Assembly: GCF_004792295.1 (NCBI RefSeq)
Contig: NZ_SRRY01000001.1
Span: 2,242,501-2,306,500 of the forward strand
Source of the DNA: Pseudoalteromonas sp. MEBiC 03607
Lineage (GTDB): Bacteria; Pseudomonadota; Gammaproteobacteria; Enterobacterales; Alteromonadaceae
Length of the DNA: 64,000 nt
Direction: 5' to 3'
The translations under genes and the position numbers were made by a program. Positions 42,949 through 52,737 of the stretch are shown here, piece by piece. Below the pieces are notes generated by a model, which saw only the letters and a program-made list of their open reading frames with translations, did not search any database and was not told the DNA's origin. The stretch's first letter is position 1; every line of letters starts with the position of its first letter.

Positions 42949-43497
42949 ATTAGAGGCGGCAAGAAAGGGCAACAAACAGCTCAAAAAAATCGTATCAACG
43001 AAGATATTACAGCTAAAGAAGTTCGTTTAATTGGCATCGACGGCGAGCAAGCTGGCATCGTGTCATTAAAAGAGGCGCAAGCTATCGCTGATGATGCGGG
43101 TGTAGATCTTGTAGAAATCAGTCCTAATGCTGAGCCACCTGTTTGTAAGGTTATGGACTACGGTAAGTTCATCTTTGAAAAAAGCAAAGAACTTAAAGAA
43201 CAAAAGAAAAAGCAAAAGCAGATCCAGGTTAAAGAAATCAAGTTCCGTCCAGGTACGGATGAAGGTGACTACCAGGTTAAGCTTCGCAACTTGCGTAAGT
43301 TCTTAGAAGCGGGTGATAAAGCTAAAATCACCATCCGTTTCCGTGGTCGTGAAATGGCTCACCAAGAAATTGGTATTGAATTATTAAACCGTGTTAAAGC
43401 CGATTTAGAAGATGTTTCACAAGTTGAATCATTCCCTAATCGTGTTGAAGGTCGTCAAATGGTTATGATGATGGCCCCTATTGCTAAAAAGCAATAA
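42949..43497 (+). CDS. infC: Translation initiation factor IF-3 (AUU start)
   Basis: The 182-residue factor prevents subunit joining and checks start codons on the 30S subunit. The N domain contains [19 protein letters not shown], the linker is Lys-rich ([21 protein letters not shown]), and the C domain has [17 protein letters not shown]. The start is placed at the ATT at 42949, with GGAGG 8 bases upstream, because IF-3 genes classically use AUU for self-regulation and the N-terminus then aligns with E. coli (RGGKKGQQ). The in-frame TTG at 42934 overlaps the ribosome-binding site itself and is rejected. IF-3 discriminates against AUU, which lowers its own synthesis. Confidence 0.96.
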   Translation: MRGGKKGQQTAQKNRINEDITAKEVRLIGIDGEQAGIVSLKEAQAIADDAGVDLVEISPNAEPPVCKVMDYGKFIFEKSKELKEQKKKQKQIQVKEIKFRPGTDEGDYQVKLRNLRKFLEAGDKAKITIRFRGREMAHQEIGIELLNRVKADLEDVSQVESFPNRVEGRQMVMMMAPIAKKQ

Positions 43498-43521
43498 ACA
43501 GGTTATATTACGCACCGATTT

Positions 43522-43612
43522 TATTTCAGGTCTGCAAGTAACAGTTTACTGTTCACCTGAAATAACCGGTTTAAAGTAAGGTTGCAAAGCAATAGCAATG
43601 AACCTTCACCGG
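43522..43612 (+). promoter_or_regulatory. Structured leader of rpmI-rplT (candidate L20 control region)
   Basis: Two strong hairpins fill the 211-base gap between infC and rpmI. The first has ten-base arms TATTTCAGGT (43522-43531) and ACCTGAAATA (43555-43564), with a nested AACAG-TTTA-CTGTT. The second has CCGGT/ACCGG outer and AAGGTT/AACCTT inner pairs (43566-43612). In E. coli this interval carries the L20 translational operator. Assignment to L20 here rests on position and structure only. Confidence 0.6.
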
Positions 43613-43708
43613 ATTATGGCAGTAAGTTAGGCCTTATAAAGTAGAGCTATTTTATATATCTCTCGCCTGCTTGCTAATGTTTTAAGCAATACATTTGGAG
43701 TTATTGCA

Positions 43709-43909
43709 ATGGCTTATAAGCTAAAAACTCACAGAGGCGCGGCTAAGCGTTTCAAGAAAACTGCTTCAGGCGGTTTCAAGCGTAAACAAGCGCATCTTCG
43801 TCACATTCTGACTAAGAAAACTTCTAAGCGTAAATTACACTTACGTCCTAAGATGATGGTTCATAAGAATGACCATGGTCTAGTTTCACGTATGTTACCA
43901 TTCGCTTAA
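43709..43909 (+). CDS. rpmI: 50S ribosomal protein L35
   Basis: The 66-residue very basic protein starts [18 protein letters not shown] and ends SRMLPFA, matching bacterial L35 except that the usual second residue Pro is Ala. TTGGAG lies eight bases before the ATG. It is the first gene after the structured leader and is followed 15 bases later by rplT; translation of both is expected to be repressed by L20. Confidence 0.98.
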   Translation: MAYKLKTHRGAAKRFKKTASGGFKRKQAHLRHILTKKTSKRKLHLRPKMMVHKNDHGLVSRMLPFA

Positions 43910-43924
43910 TAGGAGTCTTCAGAA

Positions 43925-44284
43925 ATGGCAAGAGTTAAACGCGGTGTTATCGCACGTGCACGTCACAAAAAAGTTTTAAAACAAGCTAAAGGTTACTACG
44001 GAGCACGTTCACGTGTTTACCGCGTAGCTTTCCAGGCAGTTACTAAAGCGGGTCAATACGCTTACCGTGACCGTCGTGCTAAGAAACGTACTTTCCGTCA
44101 ACTTTGGATTGCACGTATCAATGCAGCAGCTCGTCAAAACGGTCTTTCATACAGCCGTTTTATCAATGGTCTTAAAAAGACATCTGTAGAAATCGATCGT
44201 AAGATCCTTGCAGATATCGCTGTTTACGACCAAGTTGCATTCGCAGCGCTTGTTGCAAAAGCAAAAGAAGGCCTAGCGGCTTAA
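43925..44284 (+). CDS. rplT: 50S ribosomal protein L20
   Basis: The 119-residue protein begins [19 protein letters not shown] and contains [16 protein letters not shown] and [19 protein letters not shown], the invariant L20 sequences. L20 is an early assembly protein of the large subunit and the autogenous repressor of rpmI-rplT in E. coli. AGGAGT precedes the ATG. The operon ends in a strong terminator 21 bases after the stop. Confidence 0.98.
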   Translation: MARVKRGVIARARHKKVLKQAKGYYGARSRVYRVAFQAVTKAGQYAYRDRRAKKRTFRQLWIARINAAARQNGLSYSRFINGLKKTSVEIDRKILADIAVYDQVAFAALVAKAKEGLAA

Positions 44285-44304
44285 TTTCGCTTTTAATACA
44301 GTTT

Positions 44305-44331
44305 AAAAAGGAGCCTAGTGCTCCTTTTTTT
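44305..44331 (+). terminator. Rho-independent terminator of the infC-rpmI-rplT operon
   Basis: AAAAAGGAGC-CTAGT-GCTCCTTTTTT forms a stem with a long T-run, 21 bases after rplT. Confidence 0.93.
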
Positions 44332-44482
44332 GATCCTGAAAATCACTCATTACTTCATTATAGATGCTAGCTAGCATGTCATTTGCTCCATTTTTTTGTT
44401 GAATCACCGCAGTTTACGCAATCCATAATAATTAGTTGGTATAATTTCAGGTATTAGAATAAGTTCCGCACTTGAGAGTGAT

Positions 44483-46279
44483 ATGTTTGCGAGTTTAGTG
44501 TTTTTATCTGCTGTAGTAACGTTAGACAGCCACTTACCCCCATTAATGCCATGGCACGGAAACAGTGTGTCATTACTACAAGAAAAAGGGCCATTAACGA
44601 CAGAGTTCGAGTTAAGTGATGGTACTTTGTCTCCTAATTATGATGAGACAATGGCATTTGTTGACCGTTTAGTTGCAGCTAACCCAACTCAATTTAAATT
44701 AAAGACCATCGCTACTAGTAGTGCAGGTCGTGCAGTGAAAATGTTAGTCGCAAATGAGCAGGGGTTATTTGATGCAGAGCAGCTAGTTGCAGACACTAAA
44801 CCTACGATTTTTATTCAAGCGGGCATTCATAGTGGCGAGATTGACGGCAAAGATGCCATGTTTATGCTGCTACGCGATATTGCCACGGGTAAACGTCGCG
44901 ATATCTTGAGCAAAGTTAATATTCTGTTTATACCGATTTTAAACGTAGACGGTCACGAGCGTAGTAGTCAATATAACCGTATTAATCAGCGTGGCCCAGT
45001 AGAAATGGGTTTTAGAACAAACGGTCTAAATTTAAACTTGAATCGTGATTACACAAAGCTTGATACCCCAGAAGTTCGTGGTGTGATGAAGGTGATCAAT
45101 CAGTTTAAGCCAGATTTATACGTTGATGTTCATGTAACCGATGGTGCTGATTATCAATACGATGTCACGTATGGCTATAACCCTGTATTTTCAAGTGAAT
45201 CACCAAGTGTATCTGAGGCATTAGATAATCTGTTTAAGCCTGTAATAGATGCGAAGCTTGAAAAGGCAGGGCATATTCCTGGTCCTCTCGTATTTGTTAT
45301 GGATAAGCGCGAATTTAAGAAAGGGCTAGCTGGCTGGGTTGCCACACCACGCTTTTCAAATGGCTGGGGTGACTTGCGTTCATTACCGACGATTTTGGTT
45401 GAGAACCATTCATTAAAGCCCTATAAGCAGCGCGTATTAGGTACTTATGTTTTCATTGATGGTGCAATTGATGCCTTAGCTGCAAACGATAAAGCACTAA
45501 ATGAGGCGGTTAGAAAAGAGCTTGATTTCAAACCAACGCAATTAGTTGTTGAACGTGGATATGCAAAACAACCAGATACTATTGAATTTAAAGGGATTGC
45601 GTACAGTCGTTCTGAAAGTGCTCTTTCTGGTCAATCTGAGGTTAAGTATTTAGGTCAGCCTAAAGACTATGACGCGTTACCTATTTTTTGGCAAAAAGAA
45701 GTTAAAAAGACTGTTAATGTGCCAAGCGCGTTTTACATTCCACCTGCGTACAGTCACATTATTGAAAAGTTAAAGTTGCATGGTATTAAGGTTGATAAAG
45801 TTACTGAAAACGTATCTGTACCGTTAACTCAAGCAATTGTGAAAGATTACAGCTTTGCCAAAGCGCCTTTTGAGGGACGTTTTAGGGTTGATGCCAGCTT
45901 TGATTATACCAAAGTAGACAACCTAAATATGTTTGGTTGGTATAAAGTATCGACTGAGCAACCATACTCTGAACTTGCTACTCACTTACTGCACCCAGAA
46001 GCGCCAGATTCATTCTTTGCTTGGGGAGACTTCAATACTATTTTTCAGCGGACTGAGTATGTTGAAAATTATGCATTGATGCCTTACGCAAGACAAATGC
46101 TTAAAGAAAAGCCTGCCTTGGCGTTGGAGTTTGACCAAAAAATACGTGAGGACAAGCAGTTCGCAAATGACCCACAAGCGCGCCTAGATTGGCTTTATGA
46201 GCGTACGCCATTTTATGATCAAGCTTATTTAAAATACCCAATTTTTATGAGCTTTGAGCAATCTGAACAAGGACAGTAA
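44483..46279 (+). CDS. M14-family zinc carboxypeptidase
   Basis: The 598-residue protein has a short hydrophobic N-terminus that may be a signal peptide. The M14 core shows the HxxE zinc motif in IQAGIHSGEIDGKDA near residue 117, ILNVDGHERSSQYNRINQRGP with the substrate-binding Asn-Arg-Asp region LNLNRDYTKLD, the third zinc ligand His in LYVDVHVTDGADYQYD, and a likely catalytic Glu in ILVENHSLK. The C-terminal 250 residues are of unknown fold. It should remove C-terminal residues or process muropeptides or peptides in the periplasm. GAGAG lies before the ATG. The last gene bases are adjacent to the YcbL-like gene, suggesting an operon. Confidence 0.83.
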   Translation: MFASLVFLSAVVTLDSHLPPLMPWHGNSVSLLQEKGPLTTEFELSDGTLSPNYDETMAFVDRLVAANPTQFKLKTIATSSAGRAVKMLVANEQGLFDAEQLVADTKPTIFIQAGIHSGEIDGKDAMFMLLRDIATGKRRDILSKVNILFIPILNVDGHERSSQYNRINQRGPVEMGFRTNGLNLNLNRDYTKLDTPEVRGVMKVINQFKPDLYVDVHVTDGADYQYDVTYGYNPVFSSESPSVSEALDNLFKPVIDAKLEKAGHIPGPLVFVMDKREFKKGLAGWVATPRFSNGWGDLRSLPTILVENHSLKPYKQRVLGTYVFIDGAIDALAANDKALNEAVRKELDFKPTQLVVERGYAKQPDTIEFKGIAYSRSESALSGQSEVKYLGQPKDYDALPIFWQKEVKKTVNVPSAFYIPPAYSHIIEKLKLHGIKVDKVTENVSVPLTQAIVKDYSFAKAPFEGRFRVDASFDYTKVDNLNMFGWYKVSTEQPYSELATHLLHPEAPDSFFAWGDFNTIFQRTEYVENYALMPYARQMLKEKPALALEFDQKIREDKQFANDPQARLDWLYERTPFYDQAYLKYPIFMSFEQSEQGQ

Positions 46280-46280
46280 T

Positions 46281-46922
46281 ATGAAAGTAGTGACAGTTCC
46301 GGTGACTGGTTTTGCACAAAATTGTCGTATTATAATTTGCACCGAGAGTAATCAAGCTGCATTAATTGATCCCGGCGGTGATAAAGAAAAACTTATCACT
46401 GAGCTGACGAAATTAAAATGTAAACTGGTTGCGGTATATCTTACTCATGGGCATTTAGATCATGTTGGCGCCGCTAAAGAACTAGCTGAGCACTATGATG
46501 TTGAAATAATCGGCCCGCATATTGATGATCAATTTTGGTTTGATGCGCTTCCTATGCAAGCGCAAATGTTCGGCTTTGATGCTATCGAACCATTTTATCC
46601 TACAAAGTGGTTATGCCACGGCGATACGATAGAGGTGGGTCAACTATCGCTTTCTGTTCGCCACTGCCCAGGACATACACCAGGCCATGTTGTGTTTTAC
46701 CATGAACAGTCACAGCAGGTAGTTGTCGGCGACGTAATTTTTCAAGGTTCAATTGGACGTACTGACTTCCCTAAGGGTAATAGCAGTCAGTTAATTGAAT
46801 CTATTCAGTCACAAATCCTTACGCTGACTGATGATGTTGTTATCTTAGCGGGGCATGGTCCAAACACTACGGTAGGCCATGAGCGAAAAACAAACCCTTT
46901 TATCAGTGGTAAGTATGGCTAA
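46281..46922 (+). CDS. MBL-fold hydrolase (YcbL/glyoxalase-II-like)
   Basis: The 213-residue metallo-beta-lactamase-fold protein has the zinc motif THGHLDHVGAAKE, HCPGHTPGHVVFY, the bridging Asp in VVGDVIFQGSIGRTDFP, and the last His in LAGHGPNTTVGHERKTNPF. The spacing and length match E. coli YcbL, a type II glyoxalase-like enzyme without the C-terminal glyoxalase domain. ATG at 46281 is chosen because AAGGA precedes it and it begins the YcbL-like KVVTVPVTGFAQN; the longer frame overlaps the M14 gene. It is probably cotranscribed with the M14 carboxypeptidase gene. Confidence 0.88.
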   Translation: MKVVTVPVTGFAQNCRIIICTESNQAALIDPGGDKEKLITELTKLKCKLVAVYLTHGHLDHVGAAKELAEHYDVEIIGPHIDDQFWFDALPMQAQMFGFDAIEPFYPTKWLCHGDTIEVGQLSLSVRHCPGHTPGHVVFYHEQSQQVVVGDVIFQGSIGRTDFPKGNSSQLIESIQSQILTLTDDVVILAGHGPNTTVGHERKTNPFISGKYG

Positions 46923-47019
46923 AATTGCAATTTCATTGCATAAGTAGTAGAAAATAAGCAGACTGTTTTTTAAATCAGTTATATAATTTAACCCATAATC
47001 TTAAAGAAAAAGAAATAAA

Positions 47020-47478
47020 ATGTCTCTTAACCAAGTAGATCGCCAAATTTTGGCATTATTACAGCAAGATGCTAGCTTATCAACGGCAGAGATTGCCGAC
47101 AAAGTTGGTTTGTCTCAATCGCCATGTTGGCGTCGTATTGCTAAGCTTGAGCAAGATGGCTACATCAAAGGTAAAGTTGCTTTGCTTGATGAGAAAAAGC
47201 TTGGCTTTGATATGTTAGTCTATGCCCATGTTCGTTTATCAAATCACGGCAGAACAAACTTAGCTGAGTTTGAACGATTAATTATGAGCTACGACGAAGT
47301 CACTGAGTGTTACAGTATGGCTGGTACAATGGACTTTATGCTTCGTATTATCTCTAAAGGTATTGAAGGCTATGAGCAATTTGTTCGCGATAACCTGTTA
47401 AACCTAGAGTTTGTACAAGAAGTTCATTCTAATGTCACTATGACGTGTGTTAAACGTAGTACGTCTTTACCACTTTAG
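47020..47478 (+). CDS. Lrp/AsnC-family transcriptional regulator
   Basis: The 152-residue protein has an N-terminal helix-turn-helix (LNQVDRQILALLQQDASLSTAEIADKVGLSQSPCWRRIAKLEQDGYI, about residues 3-50) and a C-terminal RAM effector domain (about 65-140, with ECYSMAGTMDFMLRI and FVQEVHSNVTM). It resembles Lrp-like regulators that respond to amino acids. The typical conserved start MSLNQVDRQIL supports the ATG. It is monocistronic, ending in a terminator. Its targets cannot be inferred from the neighbours. Confidence 0.9.
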   Translation: MSLNQVDRQILALLQQDASLSTAEIADKVGLSQSPCWRRIAKLEQDGYIKGKVALLDEKKLGFDMLVYAHVRLSNHGRTNLAEFERLIMSYDEVTECYSMAGTMDFMLRIISKGIEGYEQFVRDNLLNLEFVQEVHSNVTMTCVKRSTSLPL

Positions 47479-47506
47479 TTTTTATTTACTACGATTGATA
47501 ACAGTT

Positions 47507-47541
47507 AAAAACGGTTAGTACTTAACAGTACTGACCGTTTT
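47507..47541 (+). terminator. Rho-independent terminator after the Lrp-family gene
   Basis: AAAACGGT-T-AGTACT and AGTACT-G-ACCGTTTT are inverted arms with one T-G mismatch around the loop TAAC, ending in TTTT. It is 29 bases after the stop codon. Confidence 0.8.
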
Positions 47542-47552
47542 GTTGTTAATAA

Positions 47553-47581
47553 TTGTTAACTTTTCTGCTTTTTGCTAGAAT
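47553..47581 (+). promoter_or_regulatory. Sigma70-type promoter of the SulP gene
   Basis: TTGTTA (47553-47558) and TAGAAT (47576-47581) are exactly 17 bases apart and lie directly after the Lrp terminator, 43 bases before the SulP ATG. Confidence 0.6.
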
Positions 47582-47623
47582 TGCGCGCCTTGCCGAAACG
47601 TATTCACTACAAAGAGGAACTTA

Positions 47624-49180
47624 ATGTTTAACTTACTCAGCAAAGCGCCAAGCTCTGCTAAAAATGATATTTTATCTGGTTTGACGGTCGCACTGGCATT
47701 GGTGCCTGAAGCTGTTGCATTCGCTTTTGTTGCTAATGTAGAGCCTTTAGTCGGTTTGTATGCTGCCTTTATTGTTGGTTTGATCACCGCTATTTTTGGT
47801 GGCCGTCCAGGTATGATTTCTGGTGCTACCGGCGCATTAGCCGTTGTAATGGTAAGTTTAGTATTAGATCACGGAGTTGAATATTTATTTGCGACCGTGC
47901 TTTTAATGGGCATTCTGCAGGTCTTAGCGGGTGTCTTTAAACTTGGTAAATTTATTCGCATGGTTCCGCATCCCGTTATGCTCGGCTTTGTTAATGGTCT
48001 AGCTATTGTTATTTTCTTAGCTCAACTTGGTCAGTTCAAAGTACCTGATGGCATGGGAGGGCAGCAGTGGATGGAAGGTCAAGCCTTGTATATTATGCTT
48101 GGCTTAGTGGCACTTACAATGGCAATTATCCATTTTTTACCTAAACTGACTACGGCTGTGCCTTCTTCATTAGTTGCAATTGTCACAGTTACAGGATTGG
48201 TAATTGGTTTTGACTTAGAAGCGCGTACCGTTCTTGATTTCTTAAAAGGTATGACGGGTAATGAGCAAGCAACTATTGCGGGTGGTTTACCACAATTCCA
48301 CATCCCTATGGTGCCATTTAACCTAGAAACATTAAAAATTATTTTCCCTTATGCGCTTGTTCTTGCGGCAATTGGTTTAATCGAGTCATTACTAACATTA
48401 ACCTTAATTGACGAAATAACAGAAACACGTGGTCACAGTAACAAAGAGTGTATCGGTCAAGGTGCTGCGAATATTACCTGCGGTTTCTTTGGAGCGATGG
48501 GCGGTTGTGCGATGATCGGTCAGTCAATGATTAATATCAACTCTGGTGGTCGTTCACGTTTATCTGGTATCAGTGCTGCATTATTGCTGCTAGCGTTTAT
48601 TATTTTCGCTGCAAGTCTAATTGAAATGATCCCACTGGCTGCACTTGTCGGTGTTATGTTTATGGTTGTTCTTGGTACGTTTGAATGGGCAAGCTTTAAG
48701 ATGATGAAGCGTGTGCCTAAGTCTGATGCCTTTGTGATTGTTCTTGTATCGGGTGTAACGGTAGTTACTGACCTTGCTATTGCGGTATGTGTTGGTGTTA
48801 TTGTATCGGCACTGGTATTTGCTTGGCAGCATGCAAAACATATTTACACAAACAATTATATTGATGAGCAAGGCTCAAAAGTATACGAACTTCATGGTCC
48901 ATTATTCTTTGGTTCAGTGAAAAACTTCGCTGAGTTATTTGATGTTAAAAATGACCCTGAAGATGTGATCATCGAATTTAAGCATAGCCGAGTAGCAGAT
49001 CACAGTGCGATTGAGGCAATTGATAACTTAGCAGATAAATATGCTAAAACGGGCAAGAAATTGCACTTACGCCACTTGAGCCCTGATTGTATCCAACTTC
49101 TGCATAATGCGCGTGATTTAGTTGAAGTAAACGTGATTGAGGATCCGCATTATAAGGTAGCTTCTGATAAGTTAGCTTAA
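47624..49180 (+). CDS. SulP-family inorganic anion transporter with STAS domain
   Basis: The 518-residue protein has about 12-14 membrane helices followed by a C-terminal STAS domain (about 425-515, with [21 protein letters not shown] and [20 protein letters not shown]). Transporter motifs are [35 protein letters not shown] in helix 1 and [17 protein letters not shown] in helix 3. SulP members move sulfate, bicarbonate or dicarboxylates; the ion cannot be read here. GAGGAA lies before the ATG. It has its own promoter and terminator. Confidence 0.88.
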   Translation: MFNLLSKAPSSAKNDILSGLTVALALVPEAVAFAFVANVEPLVGLYAAFIVGLITAIFGGRPGMISGATGALAVVMVSLVLDHGVEYLFATVLLMGILQVLAGVFKLGKFIRMVPHPVMLGFVNGLAIVIFLAQLGQFKVPDGMGGQQWMEGQALYIMLGLVALTMAIIHFLPKLTTAVPSSLVAIVTVTGLVIGFDLEARTVLDFLKGMTGNEQATIAGGLPQFHIPMVPFNLETLKIIFPYALVLAAIGLIESLLTLTLIDEITETRGHSNKECIGQGAANITCGFFGAMGGCAMIGQSMININSGGRSRLSGISAALLLLAFIIFAASLIEMIPLAALVGVMFMVVLGTFEWASFKMMKRVPKSDAFVIVLVSGVTVVTDLAIAVCVGVIVSALVFAWQHAKHIYTNNYIDEQGSKVYELHGPLFFGSVKNFAELFDVKNDPEDVIIEFKHSRVADHSAIEAIDNLADKYAKTGKKLHLRHLSPDCIQLLHNARDLVEVNVIEDPHYKVASDKLA

Positions 49181-49193
49181 ATAGACAATGTTT

Positions 49194-49228
49194 AAAAAGC
49201 GAAGGCGGCTGTCGTCTTCGCTTTTTTT
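49194..49228 (+). terminator. Rho-independent terminator of the SulP gene
   Basis: AAAAAGCGAAG and CTTCGCTTTTT pair around an 11-base loop and end in a T-run of seven. It begins 14 bases after the SulP stop. Confidence 0.88.
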
Positions 49229-49335
49229 ATACCTGAATTATGCGTTAAGGCTATAAAAAATTAAGATAGGCGGCAGTGCTTTGTATAACAGTCTATCGGT
49301 ATAATAACTATAAGTTTGTAAGGTAACTTGATATT

Positions 49336-50409
49336 TTGAATTGGCAATCATTAGTTGATAATCGACAACGTTTTTTCTGGGTTTTGCAAATTGCAGGCTG
49401 GATAGGGTATGCGTTAGTTAATTACATCGGCTCTAAAGTATTTGAAATGCGTGATATTTACGTGTTTGTCATTGTATTAAATGCTTATGCTGGTTGTTTA
49501 ATGACAGTGCCTTTACGCTACATGTATCGCAAAGTGTGGAATGCTTCGCCTTGGGTACTCATGTTAGTAGTATTTGGTGCCTCTTATTTAACGGGCACAC
49601 TTTGGGCTGTAGTACAAAAATTTAATTTATGGGAGATATACCGCCATGGTTATCGCCCAAATGAGTGGTTTTATTACTTTCAGCAAGGTTTAGATTCAGT
49701 TTATATTATCCTTTGTTGGAGTGGATTATATTTTGGTATTAAGTATTACCAGTTATTGCAAAGTGAACGTCAAAAGGCTTTAAAAGCAACAACAATGGCT
49801 CACGAAGCACAACTTAAGATGCTACGCTATCAGCTTAATCCGCACTTTTTATTTAATACGCTTAATGCAATCTCTACACTTATTTTGGTTAAAGAGAATA
49901 AAGATGCTAATTTAATGGTGTCTAAATTAAGTGATTTCTTGCGTTATACACTCAATACAGATCCAATTAAAAAAGTTCCATTAGAGCAAGAAATTCATGC
50001 ATTAATGCTGTACTTAGAAATTGAAAAAGTACGCTTTGATGAGCGTTTACAAATTAACGTTGATGTAAGCGAACAAGCAAAAAAAGCCTTAGTACCAAGT
50101 TTAATTCTCCAGCCGTTGATAGAAAACGCCATTAAGTATGCGATAGCACAACTCAACGAGGGCGGGGTCATTGATATTAAGGCACAAGTTTTTGCAAATG
50201 AATTATTATTGGAAGTAGGCGATAATGGTCCTGGCACTGAGCTTAAAAATGGTCAGCTCGTTAATTCTCAAGGGGTTGGTATAGCTAACACTCAGGATCG
50301 ATTAAAAACACTTTATGAGAACAACTACTCGTTTGTTCTCTCTGACAATACGCCAAGTGGATTAAAAGTAAATCTGCGCGTTCCGTTTGAAAAGGCTGTT
50401 AAGAAATGA
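49336..50409 (+). CDS. LytS/AlgZ-type sensor histidine kinase (TTG start)
   Basis: The 357-residue inner-membrane kinase has four membrane helices in residues about 12-140, then a His_kinase (PF06580-type) domain with the phospho-acceptor in LRYQLNPHFLFNTLNAIS near residue 173. An HATPase domain follows, with LQPLIENAIKYA, GDNGPGTEL and GVGIANTQDRL. The start codon is TTG at 49336, with AAGGT 11 bases upstream; no ATG exists before the first helix. It overlaps the downstream LytTR response regulator gene by four bases (ATGA), so the two form a pair. The stimulus is unknown. Confidence 0.87.
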   Translation: MNWQSLVDNRQRFFWVLQIAGWIGYALVNYIGSKVFEMRDIYVFVIVLNAYAGCLMTVPLRYMYRKVWNASPWVLMLVVFGASYLTGTLWAVVQKFNLWEIYRHGYRPNEWFYYFQQGLDSVYIILCWSGLYFGIKYYQLLQSERQKALKATTMAHEAQLKMLRYQLNPHFLFNTLNAISTLILVKENKDANLMVSKLSDFLRYTLNTDPIKKVPLEQEIHALMLYLEIEKVRFDERLQINVDVSEQAKKALVPSLILQPLIENAIKYAIAQLNEGGVIDIKAQVFANELLLEVGDNGPGTELKNGQLVNSQGVGIANTQDRLKTLYENNYSFVLSDNTPSGLKVNLRVPFEKAVKK

Positions 50410-51230
50410 GCAAAATTAGAACTTTGATCGTTGATGATGAACCGCTTGCAAGGAAAGGCTTAGCCGTTCGACTTTCTGAATTTGAAGACATAGAAGTAAT
50501 TCGTTTATGTAGCAATGGTCAAGAAGCAATAGATGAGTGCTTATCAGGGAATATAGAACTGGTATTCTTAGATATTCAAATGCCAAATATGAATGGTTTT
50601 GAAGTGGCCCGCGCTTTAAGCGAAAGTGTTAATCCATTGCCTGCCATTGTGTTTGTAACTGCGTTTGATCAGTTTGCGGTAAAAGCATTCGAGATTCATG
50701 CATTGGATTATATTCTTAAACCAGTCGATGACAACAGACTAAAACAGGCGGTAGAAAAAGTGCATACTTATTTAAAAACACAACAAGATAACGCCCATAA
50801 GAAGAAACTAGCAAGCTTTGTGGCTGGTATTACTGGCAACAATTGTGAAGAAATTTTGAAAAAGCTTGCGACAGGCGATAGCCTTGCAGATCGTCGTTAT
50901 CCTGAATCACTGGCAGTAAAAGAGCAGGGCGAAATTGTTCGTGTTCCTGTTGTTACAATTCAATGGGTTGATGCTGCAGGTGACTATATGTGTTTACATT
51001 GCCAAGATGGCCAAACTCATATCTTACGTAAAACCATGAAAGAGCTAGAGCAAGAGTTAGATCCGCAACTGTTTGTTCGTGTTCACCGCAGTGCCATTGT
51101 TAACACCAAACAAATTAGTAAGCTCGTCACTCAGGTGAGTGGGGAGTACTTGTTAGTTCTCGATAATGGACAAGAGTTAAAAGTGAGCCGCAGCTATCGT
51201 GATAAAGTAAAAGCTGCACTAGCAAGTTAA
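50406..51230 (+). CDS. LytTR-family response regulator
   Basis: The 274-residue regulator has a receiver domain (residues 1-125) with acidic IVDDEPLARKG, phospho-Asp56 in VFLDIQMPN and Lys in LDYILKPVDD. It has a C-terminal LytTR DNA-binding domain (about 170-272) with IQWVDAAGDYMCLHC, VRVHRSAIVNTKQI and VSRSYRDKV. It starts inside the last codons of the kinase gene, showing translational coupling. LytTR proteins bind imperfect direct repeats; none was recognised nearby. The pair resembles BtsSR/YpdAB or AlgZR systems, but the target is unknown. Confidence 0.9.
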   Translation: MSKIRTLIVDDEPLARKGLAVRLSEFEDIEVIRLCSNGQEAIDECLSGNIELVFLDIQMPNMNGFEVARALSESVNPLPAIVFVTAFDQFAVKAFEIHALDYILKPVDDNRLKQAVEKVHTYLKTQQDNAHKKKLASFVAGITGNNCEEILKKLATGDSLADRRYPESLAVKEQGEIVRVPVVTIQWVDAAGDYMCLHCQDGQTHILRKTMKELEQELDPQLFVRVHRSAIVNTKQISKLVTQVSGEYLLVLDNGQELKVSRSYRDKVKAALAS

Positions 51231-51255
51231 TAAGCTTTCATAATCAGTTAAAGAC

Positions 51256-51284
51256 AAAAAAGGCGCAATCAATGCGCCTTTTTT
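51256..51284. terminator. Bidirectional terminator between the LytTR gene and pyk
   Basis: AAAAAAGGCGCA-ATCAA-TGCGCCTTTTTT is perfectly symmetrical, with A- and T-runs suited to both converging genes. Confidence 0.92.
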
Positions 51285-51303
51285 AATCAGTGATTGCAAC
51301 AGT

Positions 51304-52737
51304 TTAAACTGTCACAATCTTCATTGTATTGGTAGCACCAATAGTTTCCATCGCATCACCGTGAGTTAAAATCACAGTATCTCCGGTGCTTAAAGAACCA
51401 AGTTCTACTAATGTATTGAGTGCTTCGCGAACCATATTTTCATCTTCACATTTAGTTGAATCAAAAAACACAGGGTAAACACCGCGATACAATGCAGTTT
51501 GACCTAAAGTGCTAGCGTGACGTGATAATGAGTAAATTGGTAAGCCAGAACTAATGCGCGACATTAATTTAGCTGTGCTACCTGATTCAGTCAGTGTCAC
51601 AATCGCTTTTACAGAATCAAGATGGTTGGCTGCATACATAGCAGACAGTGCAATTGACTCTGCATTAGATGAAAAGCGGCTATCTAAACGGTGCTTAGAA
51701 ACGTGAGTTTCTTTTTGAGACTCAGCACCTAAACATACGCGGGCCATAGTAGCAACGGTTTCTTCAGGGTAGTCACCAGCTGCTGTTTCAGCAGATAACA
51801 TTACTGCATCAGTGCCATCTAGAACCGCATTTGCAACGTCCATTACCTCAGCGCGTGTTGGCATCGGGTTATCAATCATTGATTCCATCATTTGCGTTGC
51901 TGTTACCACAGTACGGTTTAGTGAACGTGCGCGGCTAATAATTAGCTTTTGTTTACCAACAAGGGCAGCATCACCAATCTCAACACCAAGGTCGCCACGA
52001 GCAACCATAACAGCATCAGAAGCAAGTACGATATCATCAACTGCTTCAACTGTTTCTACAGCTTCTGCACGTTCGATTTTGGCAAGAAGCTGCGCGTTAG
52101 AACCAGCAGCTTCTGCTAATGAGCGAACATAGCGCATGTCATCACCACTACGTGGGAATGATACAGCAATATAATCAACACCAATTTCTGTTGCTGTGAT
52201 TAAATCTTCTTTGTCTTTATCTGTAAATGCCGGAGCCGTAAGACCACCACCTAAGCGGTTGATACCTTTATTGTTAGAAAGTACACCACCCACAGTTACT
52301 GTGGTGTGAACTAAATGACCATCTACACTATCAACGGTCAGTTGGATAAGACCGTCATTTAATAACAGTAAGTCACCTGATTTAACATCGTTTGGTAACT
52401 CTTTATAATCGATACCTACAGCATTTACATCGCCTTGGCCTTTTTCCATTTTTGCATCTAAGGTAAATTTAGCGCCAACTGCTAAGTTTACTTTACCGTC
52501 TTTAAACGTAGATACGCGGATTTTTGGACCTTGTAAATCAGCAAGAATTGCAATGTGCTTGCCTAAACGCTTTGCAATATCGCGAACTGCTTGTGCGCGG
52601 TCTTTGTGATCTTGTGCTACGCCGTGTGAGAAGTTCAAACGAACCACATTTGCACCTGCACGAATGATTTTTTCTAAGTTGTTATCGCGATCGGTTGCCG
52701 GCCCAAGTGTCGCAACAATTTTAGTGCGTCTTAGCAT
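51304..52737 (-). CDS. pyk: Pyruvate kinase
   Basis: The 477-residue glycolytic enzyme makes pyruvate and ATP from phosphoenolpyruvate. It shows [14 protein letters not shown] at the start, [22 protein letters not shown], the catalytic [11 protein letters not shown] region, [23 protein letters not shown] and [39 protein letters not shown], all canonical. The domain order A-B-A-C is complete. ATG at 52737 is chosen (GGAG six bases upstream); the TTG at 52740 is in frame but less likely. Its similarity is closer to PykA-like than to fructose-bisphosphate-activated PykF, a tentative judgement. It is divergent from gnd. Confidence 0.95.
   Translation of the reverse strand: MLRRTKIVATLGPATDRDNNLEKIIRAGANVVRLNFSHGVAQDHKDRAQAVRDIAKRLGKHIAILADLQGPKIRVSTFKDGKVNLAVGAKFTLDAKMEKGQGDVNAVGIDYKELPNDVKSGDLLLLNDGLIQLTVDSVDGHLVHTTVTVGGVLSNNKGINRLGGGLTAPAFTDKDKEDLITATEIGVDYIAVSFPRSGDDMRYVRSLAEAAGSNAQLLAKIERAEAVETVEAVDDIVLASDAVMVARGDLGVEIGDAALVGKQKLIISRARSLNRTVVTATQMMESMIDNPMPTRAEVMDVANAVLDGTDAVMLSAETAAGDYPEETVATMARVCLGAESQKETHVSKHRLDSRFSSNAESIALSAMYAANHLDSVKAIVTLTESGSTAKLMSRISSGLPIYSLSRHASTLGQTALYRGVYPVFFDSTKCEDENMVREALNTLVELGSLSTGDTVILTHGDAMETIGATNTMKIVTV

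Noticed and set aside
51812..52132. 106-residue open frame opposite pyk
   Set aside because: It is Ser/Arg/Thr-rich as expected from the complement of a codon-biased gene, and lies inside pyk.
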